64,000 nucleotides of DNA, taken from positions 6,836,501 through 6,900,500 of the forward strand of contig CATNEN010000039.1 in the NCBI GenBank assembly GCA_950097015.1, read 5' to 3'. This DNA comes from Macrostomum hystrix (Eukaryota; Platyhelminthes; Macrostomidae). This document shows positions 15,008 through 25,163 of this stretch, one piece after another. Within the stretch, counting starts at the first letter, position 1; every line of letters starts with the position of its first letter. Under the pieces are notes generated by a model. It was not told the DNA's origin. It searched no databases and worked only from the letters and a program-made list of their open reading frames with translations. The position numbers were made by a program, and so were the translations under genes.

Positions 15008-17294
15008 ATGCTGAGCAGTGTAAAAAACTGGTGGGGTGGTGCTGCCACTAGCACTGTTGGTGCCTCAGCAGTGAGCCAACCCGGTCAAGAAGCTTCTCAG
15101 TCAGTTGAGAAGGATGAGCATAAAACACCTACTGAAGAGTCTCCCGAGATTGCTGAAAGCACTTCTACCAAAGAGACTGAGGTATTAAATCAACTTTTAT
15201 TTAACAACTAGCATATTACTAATAAAATATATGCCTGTAATAAAGGATCCAACAAATATTAATAAATGGTTGCTAGGCAACTTTTTAGAAGGGATCAGTT
15301 GCTTGTTGCAAATTGTTGCTAGGCAATACTACAGATAGGATTTGTTGCTAGGAAATCCTGCAGATGGGATTAGTTGCTAGGAAACCCTGCAGATGGGATC
15401 ACAAAAAAGTTTTTTTGGCAACCCTACAGATAGAATTAGTATACGAGTATGGTTGCTAAGAAATCCTACCAATTGTATTAGTAAATAGTTGCTAGGCAAT
15501 CCTACAGATAGGATCAGTAAATGGTTGCTAGGCAATCCTGCAGATGGGATCACTAAATAGTTTATTGGTAGTCCTACAGATAAGATTAGTAAATGGTTGC
15601 TAGTCGATCCTACAGATAGGATCAGTAGATTGTTGCTAGGCAGTCCTACAGATCAGTAAAGTATCAGTAAATGACTGATGAGTGTGAATCCACTCCACTC
15701 CCTCGATAAACACAGGGCCAGCAGAAGGACGCGCCAAAGGAGCTGCTGAATGTCACTAAAGACATTTACAGCTATATCTATACATTTGGCAAGCGGGCTA
15801 CAACCACAGTGACTAGCAAGGCCAAGCAACTGGCCACTGCCCCAAACATAGTTGAAGAGTTTGATAGGCAGCAGCGCGAGTTTGTCAGCAGTCAAACTGA
15901 GCGGAGGGCGCGAGCCGAGGCCGCGGTGCCGCCCTGGGTTGGCTACGAGAATGAAGACCAGCTGCGCGAACAGATCCTGGCGCTAAGCAAGGACACGAGG
16001 AATTTTCTGCGCAGCCCTCCGCAGGGCGCCAATTTCGCATTCGATTTGGAGGCCTGCTCGCCGGTTGCCATGGCAACGCTAGAAGTTGACGAGAACTTAA
16101 AAAAGATGCGCTTCGAGTTGGTACCTAAGCGAGTTAAGGAGGCCGAATTTTGGCGGAATTATTTCTACAGGGTGAGACTTTGCAAGTTGTTAAAATTAGT
16201 TAAAAAACCACAGTTTTATTAACCCGCTACTACTGTAGTTTCAATCATTTTAACGTTTTAGTCAACATAAAACTAACTGCAATTCTACTTTCTAGAAATC
16301 GAACCGCATCCTAGATAATATTGAAAGACCAAGTCGAATGACGAACGCAATGATTAGATATTTTTCTTACTTAAAGTGCATTCTGGGTGTGGCCAAACGG
16401 TCTACCGCGTTGGCCACTCGCACCAAAGTCCTTGAGCTCGATTCCGTGGTTCGGCTACGTTGGTTTGGGACGCAGGCACAGATCAGAGAAGGCTTGGGGG
16501 GCTTGTCCAACAATTTTGCGCACTTCAGGGCCAACCTCGCACGGCCTCGCAAGTGTACACTACCTGACGATGAAAAAGTCAGGGGCACATGTACACACCT
16601 GTCATACCTGAGTGTGCGTGCTGTCTGCGGGTCTAGTGTCACCAATTTGGGCTGTGCCATTGCCCGCAGCCCTCCTGCAATTCTTATTGTTACTTAACAA
16701 TATTCTGTCTATAACTTGAATGTTAAACTCTTCACTGTGTTAAAAGTGCAATGATTTTTTATCCTAATTCGCACCTGTCCGCAGGTGAGCCTGATCCGCC
16801 AGTCGTCTCAGCTATCGGCTCTGGCCAGGTCCAACGCGGTCGTCGCTTCCGCCTGCCCAGACTCGGCTTCGACATCGAGCGACGCCGGCTATGAGAAAGT
16901 GTCGCCACCGCCGCCGCCCCAGCAGCAGCAGCCTAAATCTTCTCCGGCTTCGTCATCGCGCAATTCACCCGCAGTTGCCGCCCGCTCCGTCGGCGACGAT
17001 GTCGACGATAATGACGGCGACGATCCGGACTGCGGCGACTTTGCTAGCTCGGAGCTGGCCAATCAGCAGCCGCCAGCCAAGCTATCCAATATCGAGCGCC
17101 AGCGAATAGGAGGAGGCGGCGCCGGCGCTGTGGACTCAACGGCGGACGACTGGGAAGGCGAGCTGCAGCGCGAACTGAAAGAATTCGAGCTGGTGAACTC
17201 GGCTGACTCCAGGCCGGCCGCTGACGTCAGCAATGTTGACGATGAAGAACTGGAGCGCGAGATTATGGCCGAGCTGGATGAGGCGGCCAAATGA
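15008..17294 (+). CDS. SYAP1: Synapse-associated protein 1 (BSD domain)
   Basis: Orthologue of SYAP1/BSTA (Drosophila Sap47), a cytoplasmic BSD-domain protein linked to Akt signalling and synapse function. Exons 15008-15181, 15716-16171 and 16785-17294 join in frame to 379 codons (human 352). The start is the first in-frame ATG and gives MLSSVKNWWGG, which resembles the family N-terminus. Exon 2 carries AAVPPWVGY, QILALSKDTRNFL and the BSD core with MRFELVPKRVKEAEFW; the exon 2/3 junction restores NYFYR-VSLIRQSSQL exactly as in the human protein. The middle of exon 3 is low-complexity; the C-terminus keeps the conserved DDWEGELQRELKEFE and an acidic end. Intron 1 holds a 35-bp tandem repeat and intron 2 a SINE. 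Identification is secure. Confidence 0.95.
15260..15660. repeat. ~35-bp degenerate tandem repeat in SYAP1 intron 1
   Basis: Roughly eleven imperfect units of the type GTTGCTAGGCAATCCTACAG followed by ATAGGATCAGTAAATG fill most of the 15182-15715 intron. Confidence 0.85.
16388..16695 (+). mobile_element. tRNA-derived SINE in SYAP1 intron 2
   Basis: Begins with a tRNA-like head: A-box-like TGGCCAAACGG and B-box-like GAGCTCGATTCCG. The body is shared with the other copies in this window (GGCTTG...GGGCTTGTC, CAGTGTACAC, CCTGACGATGA, the GCGGGTCTAGTGTCACC and GTGCCATTGCC blocks) and it ends CTCCTGCAATTCTTATTG. It encodes no protein and sits between SYAP1 exons 2 and 3. Confidence 0.8.
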
Positions 17295-17363
17295 AATCAG
17301 TTACAATGGCTAGTAGCTCTAACACTGACACAATTTTATAAGTCTTTGTAATAATGTTGTGTA

Positions 17364-17369
17364 ATTAAA
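17364..17369 (+). terminator. candidate SYAP1 poly(A) signal
   Basis: ATTAAA about 70 bases after the SYAP1 stop codon. Position-based suggestion. Confidence 0.5.
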
Positions 17370-18379
17370 GATTTCGTATTGTCTTGTAAAATTCAAAATA
17401 ACGCCAAGAATAATATCAGAATTTAGGCTAGCAAGAAGCCATTTTTATTTATTATCCAGGCGTTCTTAAAATCTGTTATCCAGAAGGATGTATGACACCT
17501 CATCTAACCCCTTATGGTCCATGGACTGGACTGAAGAAGCCGACGTATTATGAGATTCTAACTCTCGACATCTTGATCAGAAGCAGAAAAGTTGAAATTC
17601 TGAGACAGGAGCTTTTTGTTTGGAATTTTTCATGTTTTAGTTGAAGTCTCCAATTGTTTATTAACTCGCATTGTATTGGGCCTTTCGAAATATTTGAATG
17701 CAATTCTTCAGTTATTCTGGTGTTTGGCAGAATTTCGTCATCGCTAAATGGGGAATATAGCTTTTCCTTTGTGATTCGTCGATTTCCTACTGTATTTTTC
17801 TTTAAAAAATCGATTTCATACAAAATTCTAATTGTAATAATCCTATACTATCTGTACAGATCTATACTATCACCAGACTGTTGTCTTCGTCATTCAAAAC
17901 TAATAAAACGCTTTATATACTACTTGCCCATGCAACTAAATTCAGATTTTTGGGTGAGGGATGGTGTCTGTAAAAATTTGGCTCTGGTGCAGTAAATGCC
18001 TGGTTTTGTATATTTTGTACAAAATGTCATTAAAAACACGGATAAAACTTTTGATTTCTTTAAACTAGAGTAAAACAATATAATATTCTTTTTTGTTATT
18101 CTGTTGCGTCTAAATACATTTTAAAGAATCAAATTAATTTCGTTTTGAGTGTATATGCATAATGCACCATTGAGTGCGGGTGTTTTATCGATCTAAATTT
18201 ACCTATAAATCAAGCACCTGACTTCAACCTGTTCGTTGTTTTGCTTAGACTGGACTAATGCAATGCGTGAAAAGTAGAACACAACCTAGACGTTTGGGAC
18301 TACTCTGAGTAGCAGAAACTTGCTCAATAAACATAAACCACAGCGTGAGAAAGCATTTCAAAGAAAGCTTCGCGCACAA
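17370..18379. other. AT-rich intergenic spacer
   Basis: Between SYAP1 and the 32-bp minisatellite. Short open frames exist on both strands (about 90-110 codons, no ATG start on the minus one) but none has recognisable domains, splice support or coding-like composition. Confidence 0.5.
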
Positions 18380-21330
18380 GATGTTGATGGAAGAGTAATG
18401 ACCGATTCCCTGATGTAGATGGAAGAGTAATGACTGATTCCCTGATGTAGATGGGAGAGTAATGACTGATTCCCTGATGTAGATGGAAGAGTAATGACTG
18501 ATTCCCTGATGTAGATGGAAGAGTAATGAACGATTCCCTGATGTAGATGGGCGAGTAATGACCGATTCCCTGATGTAGATGGGAGAGTAATGACTGATTC
18601 CCTGATGTAGATGGAAGAGTAATGACTGATTCCCTGATGTAGATGGAAGAGTAATGAACGATTCCCTGATGTAGATGGGAGAGTAATGAACGATTCCCTG
18701 ATGTAGATGGGCGAGTAATGACCGATTCCTTGATGTAGATGGAAGAGTAATGACCGATTCTCTGATGTAGATGGAAGAGTAATGACCGATTCCCTGATGT
18801 AGATGGAAGAGTAATGACCGGTTCCCTGATGTAGATGGAAGAGTAATGACCGGTTCCCTGATGTAGATGGAAGAGTAATGACTGATTCCCTGATGTAGAT
18901 GGGAGAGTAATGACCGATTCCCTGATGTAGATGGGAGAGTAATGACCGATTCCCTGATGTAGATGGGAGAGTAATGACCGATTCCCTGATGTAGATGGAA
19001 GAGTAATGACTGATTCCCTGATGTAGATGGGAGAGTAATGACCGATTCCCTGATGTAGATGGGAGAGTAATGACCGATTCCCTGATGTAGATGGAAGAGT
19101 AATGACCGGTTCCCTGATGTAGATGGAAGAGTAATGACTGATTCCCTGATGTAGATGGGAGAGTAATGACCGATTCCCTGATGTAGATGGGAGAGTAATG
19201 ACCGATTCCCTGATGTAGATGGGAGAGTAATGACCGATTCCCTGATGTAGATGGAAGAGTAATGACTGATTCCCTGATGTAGATGGGAGAGTAATGACCG
19301 ATTCCCTGATGTAGATGGGAGAGTAATGACCGATTCCCTGATGTAGATGGGAGAGTAATGACCGATTCCCTGATGTAGATGGAAGAGTAATGACCGATTC
19401 CCTGATGTAGATGGGAGAGTAATGACCGATTCCCTGATGTAGATGGGCGAGTAATGACCGATTCCCTGATGTAGATGGAAGAGTAATGACTGATTCCCTG
19501 ATGTAGATGGGCGAGTAATGACCGATTCCTTGATGTAGATGGAAGAGTAATGACCGATTCCCTGATGTTGATGGAAGAGTAATGACTGATTCCCTGATGT
19601 AGATGGGCGAGTAATGACCGATTCCTTGATGTAGATGGAAGAGTAATGACCGATTCCCTGATGTAGATGGAAGAGTAATGACCGGTTCCCTGATGTAGAT
19701 GGAAGAGTAATGACCGATTCCCTGATGTAGATGGGAGAGTAATGACCGATTCCCTGATGTAGATGGGCGAGTAATGACCGATTCCCTGATGTAGATGGAA
19801 GAGTAATGACCGATTCCCTGATGTAGATGGAAGAGTAATGACCGGTTCCCTGATGTAGATGGAAGAGTAATGACCGATTCCCTGATGTAGATGGGAGAGT
19901 AATGACCGATTCCCTGATGTAGATGGGCGAGTAATGACCGATTCCCTGATGTAGATGGAAGAGTAATGACCGATTCCCTGATGTAGATGGGAGAGTAATG
20001 ACCGATTCCCTGATGTAGATGGGCGAGTAATGACCGATTCCTTGATGTAGATGGAAGAGTAATGACCGATTCCCTGATGTAGATGGAAGAGTAATGACCG
20101 ATTCCCTGATGTAGATGGGAGAGTAATGACCGATTCCCTGATGTAGATGGGAGAGTAATGACCGATTCCCTGATGTAGATGGGAGAGAAATGACCGATTC
20201 CCTGATGTAGATGGGCGAGTAATGACCGATTCCCTGATGTAGATGGAAGAGTAATGACTGATTCCCTGATGTAGATGGGAGAGTAATGACCGATTCCCTG
20301 ATGTAGATGGGAGAGTAATGACTGATTCCCTGATGTAGATGGGAGAGTAATGACCGATTCCCTGATGTAGATGGGAGAGTAATGACCGATTCCCTGATGT
20401 AGATGGGAGAGTAATGACCGATTCCCTGATGTAGATGGAAGAGTAATGACTGATTCCCTGATGTAGATGGGAGAGAAATGACCGATTCCCTGATGTAGAT
20501 GGAAGAGTAATGACTGATTCCCTGATGTAGATGGAAGAGTAATGAACGATTCCCTGATGTAGATGGGAGAGAAATGACCGATTCCCTGATGTAGATGGGC
20601 GAGTAATGACCGATTCCCTGATGTAGATGGAAGAGTAATGACCGATTCCCTGATGTAGATGGGCGAGTAATGACCGATTCCCTGATGTAGATGGAAGAGT
20701 AATGACTGATTCCCTGATGTAGATGGGAGAGTAATGACCGATTCCCTGATGTAGATGGGAGAGTAATGACCGATTCCCTGATGTAGATGGGAGAGTAATG
20801 ACCGATTCCCTGATGTAGATGGGAGAGTAATGACCGATTCCCGGATGTAGATGGAAGAGTAATGACCGATTCCCTGATGTAGATGGGAGAGTAATGACCG
20901 ATTCCCGGATGTAGATGGAAGAGTAATGACCGATTCCCTGATGTAGATGGAAGAGTAATGACCGATTCCCTGATGTAGATGGGAGATTAATGACCGATTC
21001 CCTGATGTAGATGGGAGAGTAATGACCGATTCCCTGATGTAGATGGGAGAGTAATGACTGATTCCCTGATGTAGATGGGAGAGTAATGACCGATTCCCTG
21101 ATGTAGATGGGAGAGTAATGACCGATTCCCGGATGTAGATGGAAGAGTAATGACCGATTCCCTGATGTAGATGGGAGATTAATGACCGATTCCCTAATGT
21201 AGATGGGAGAGTAATGACCGATTCTTGGATGTAGATGGGCGAGTATTGACCGATTCCCGGATGTAGATGGGAGAGTAATGACCGATTCCCGGATGTACAT
21301 GTAGATGGGAGAGTAATGACCGATTCCCTG
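18380..21330. repeat. 32-bp minisatellite, about 92 copies
   Basis: Tandem unit GATTCCCTGATGTAGATGGG followed by AGAGTAATGACC. Variants are few (GGGAGAG, GGAAGAG or GGGCGAG; ACC, ACT or AAC) and are shuffled along the array, as expected of unequal exchange. Three units make 96 bp, so one minus-strand frame stays open for about 980 codons with a 32-residue period; it has no splice, domain or composition support and I do not call it a gene. The array ends about 0.8 kb before the start codon of the giant gene. Confidence 0.97.
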
Positions 21331-22115
21331 GCGAAAAAAATTGGCGAAGTTTACAAGACAACTCGCATTTTCAGTGACAGTCTAACCAACAAACTGAGCA
21401 ATAAAGTCCAAATGCTTGCAGGAAATCGGCACAAAAAATGTAACAGCAAAGCAGAAAATTTTGGGCAATCGATTTTAGCCGAAACCGACAGTGCAGATGT
21501 AGCGAATAAACATGATTTCACTGGACCGGAAACTCGCCCACACTTGCTTCTGCTGCCACGTAAGCAACTACAGTACTCCGGCAGCAGCTCTAAGCAGCAG
21601 CTGGACTTTCTTGGGCGAGAGTGTAAATTTCTTGCTGAATTTGCAAAAAAATTGTCGATCTGTGGGAAATATCATAAAATAGTTTTTAAAACAAACTTAA
21701 AGAAACTTGTCGACTTCAGCATTTTTTTTCTACGAGTCGTAAATGACCCTCGTGGCTGCCTTTTGCATCGCCAAAAACAGACTTCTCGTGTTGCAAGTTT
21801 TTTATTGCTCAAAATCAACTTTTAGATTTTCTGTTTTACAACTTCATCCGATCAGCCAAATTGCCGAAATGCCTTGGCAACAGCTGTCGCTGGAGACTAG
21901 CATTTGGAGTATAAGAATGGCCGGCGCCTCGCATCGCAGCTCAATTCCCCTGCTAAGAGGTCTCAATTCCTATTCGAGAATTTATTCGGATTTTAAAAAA
22001 GCAGCTGAAATCGCAGTGAATCAAAGCGCATTGTTGATAGATCCATTGACTCCGACTTCTGAAGGCCACCATTTCGGCGAACACAGCCAGTTGAACTTCT
22101 CGAAGTCGACGAAGG
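21331..22115. other. 5' flank of the giant gene
   Basis: Unique sequence between the minisatellite and the start codon of the giant secreted-protein gene. It should contain its promoter and 5' UTR; no TATA box or initiator is assigned with confidence. A 169-codon plus-strand frame at 21316-21825 begins inside the minisatellite and resembles nothing known. Confidence 0.5.
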
Positions 22116-22856
22116 ATGGGGGCGCTCGGAGTTAGAAAACTCGGCGCTCTCTTCCTTGCAGGTGAGAAACTTTTATAAATCTGATAGTGCGATTCTAGCC
22201 AGCATGATGGGCTGGAACTATAGGCTTTGGCAGGGGGCGAGTGGCCGATAGCCAGCATGATGGGCTGGAACTATAGGCTTTGGCAGGGGGCGAGTGGCCG
22301 ATAGCCAGCATGATGGGCTGGAACTATAGGTTTTGGCAGGGGGCGAGTGGCCGATAGCCAGCATGATGGGCTGGAACTATAGGTTTTGGCAGGGGGCGAG
22401 TGGCCGATAGCCAGCATGATGGGCTGGAACTATAGGTTTTGGCAGGGGGCGAGTGGCCGATAGCCAGCATGATGGGCTGGAACTATAGGTTTTGACAGGG
22501 GCCGAGCGGCCGAGCGGTCTAAAGCGTTTGCCTCGTGCAACAAGGTTCCTGAGCTCGATTTCCGCGGCGAGGCCACATTAGTTTGGAGCTTGGGGGCTTG
22601 TCATGTAATTTGCAAGGCCAACCAACAAGGCACAGTGAAAGTGTACACTGCCTGACGATAAGAAATTCAGGTCAGATGCTCAGGAGTCAGCGAAATGGGC
22701 AGAATTGCATGCTTGCTGGCTGTGACTCTAGTGCCACCTTGACTATGGGTTTGGCTTGAGCTATGGGTTTTGGCCATAAATAGGTATTTTCGATATGCTT
22801 CCGTTAATCTTTTGTTTCAGTGATCTGCATTGGGGCCACTTTGGCCGCTACAGAGG
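22116..22856 (+). CDS. exons 1-2: signal peptide split by an intron
   Basis: Exon 1 (22116-22161) starts at ATG and reads [15 protein letters not shown]; the phase 1 donor G|GTGAGA joins exon 2 (22821-22856), reading [12 protein letters not shown]. Together they form a basic n-region, a hydrophobic core and small residues for signal-peptidase cleavage, so the product enters the secretory pathway. This fixes the start of the giant gene. Confidence 0.85.
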
Positions 22857-25120
22857 GTGAGTTCAGCAAAAATCTGTTTCTGTTATTTCACGCCTTTTTT
22901 AGGACCAGCTTCAGAAAGAGGGTGGATTAAATAATAATGTTCTTTTATTTTTAGAGGTGATTTGGGGCGGCTGGACAGAGTGGAGCAGCTCCACTGCAGG
23001 TGGGAAGACAGGTAAATCGATATTAATTACTAATTTCTACATCTTGCCAGTCTCATATGACCAAACCGAATCTCATCAACTAACAATTCAGGAGACAATG
23101 TCCAGAGCGAGGTCGTGACGTCCACTTCGACGGAGTGGTTCGAGGACAGCTCCGGTCGTTCCTCCAGCTGTGAGTTAAGTATTAGATGGCAAATATAAAC
23201 TAAGGCTGTGTACAACCATCCAGTCCATGGACTGGTAAAACTCCGCAGCTCTTGCCACTATTTAATAAGTTCAAAGATTTATAAATCACCTTCTAGCCAA
23301 TATGTACTCGTACGGATTTTCTTCATTGAAGTCGCTGAAGTAATAGTAGGGATTGAAGTGAATATATTTGGCCACGCCCAAAATTGACTAAAAAAAAAGA
23401 ATTTGATGAATCAAATTTCAGCCTCCTCGGACTCCACCGCCCGCAAGCGTTCTGGCAGAGGCGGAAGCGGCGGAAGCGGCGGCAGCGGCGGAAGCGGCCG
23501 AAGCGGCGGCAGCGGCGGCGGCAGCGGCGGCGGCAGCAAAAAGACCAAACAAGGTAAACACAGTATTTTTTCAAATTCAGCCAATTGAATTGAAAAAAGT
23601 GGATCTGGATGCTTCAATTCCTAAACATTGCGCTCAATAACTTGTGAAGGCGGCTCCAAGGATGGAGAATGGAGCAGCTGGACTGTTGTTGAAGACAGAT
23701 CAGGCTCGGCAGGCAAGTATAAGATTTCAGGACATTTATACTCACAGTTGAGTTCTCATAAATGACACACGAGTCTTCAATAAATTCTGTTATTCAATAA
23801 TTCCAGCTTCGTCTCGCTCCGACAGCAAAGTACGGTCAAGCAGCAGCAGCAGCAGCGGCGGCGGCAGCCGGTCCAAAAATGGTAACCAGCAATTTGTTCA
23901 GCTGTTTAAATTTGCGATCTCAGTTTGAAAACTTGGATTTTAAATGTTATCCCGATAAACTCATTCAATCAGGCGACTCTAAGGACGTTGAGTGGAGCAG
24001 TGTGACTGTCGTTGAAGACGCTGTGTCCGACTCAGGCAAGCGTAAGTGTCCGAAAAGTTTTCTTCCTTCGAGACTCTCACAGTGCACAGTCATGTGTTGA
24101 GCATCCTTTGCCAACAAGCTGAAATGTTATATTAGTTTAATTTCCTCAACTTCAGCATCTTCCGGATCCAACACCCGACGCAGATCTGCCAAAAGCAGCA
24201 GAAGCAGCAGCAGCAGCAGCGGCGGCAGTGGAAAATCTAAGAACGGTAAGCAAAAAGGTGAGTGGCAAAGCGGTCTAACGCGCTTGCCTCTCGCTCCAAG
24301 GTCCCTGAGCTCGATTCCGGGTTAAGGTCCATTCATTTGGGCCGCAGCCGCGGAGAGAAGGCTTGTGGGCTTGTCATGTGATTTACGCCCTTGAGGGCCA
24401 ACCTCCAAGGCACAGTGATCTGTCTGAGGATGAGAATGTCAGGGCAGATGTACACACCCGAGTGGTCGTGTGCCTGCGTATCGTGTACATGTGTGCTCAG
24501 GAGTCAGCGAAATGGGCAGAATTGCCTCCTCGCTGGCTGCGGGTCTAGTGTCACCGAATGATGTGCCATTGCCCTACTGCAATTATAATTATTTTATTAT
24601 TATTAATATTAATATTATTATGCACTAAGGGGTTGAGTAGTGGAGAAAAATTGCGTCCGACTCTAGCACCAAGATCCCTGAGCTCGATTCCGCGAACAAC
24701 CTATATTCATTTCAGAGCAGTCGTGGAGAGATGGCTTACTTCGTTTCTTAGAAAAAGTACTTACTAGTTTAGGAGTCAAGCTTTCGCATAATACACTAAG
24801 GAGATAGAAAAAAGTGAAAACGATAATGAAACCTCTGTTGTATTAAATAAAGCTTGACAGAAATCGACGAGGCTATAATTAAGCAAACTGATAACAATGG
24901 ATGAGATTATTTGATCCGCCTCTAGTCAAACGCAGTCACAAAATTTGGGCAGAGAAAAAACTTTCTTGCAGACTAAACTTGTAGAATGTCTCCAAATGAG
25001 CTTTGAGGGCCAAAAGTTCATGAAAACATTATTTATAGTTCGGGTAGTATAGGGCAATCGCATATTAATAACTAAACCTGACCATTTAATAGAGAATGAA
25101 CGCGCCAAGAAAAACAGCCG

Positions 25121-25163
<43 letters not shown>

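Noticed and set aside
17548-17995. Opposed short frames of 91 and 113 codons
   Set aside because: AT-rich, no ATG on the minus frame, no recognisable motifs or splice support.
18358-21300. Minus-strand 980-codon frame with a 32-residue repeat
   Set aside because: Exact consequence of a stop-free 32-bp satellite read through three phases; no conserved flanking coding sequence.
18380-21330. CRISPR-like array
   Set aside because: Direct tandem units with no unique spacers, in an animal genome.
21316-21825. 169-codon frame upstream of the giant gene
   Set aside because: Starts within the minisatellite, composition is non-coding-like, no homology recognised.
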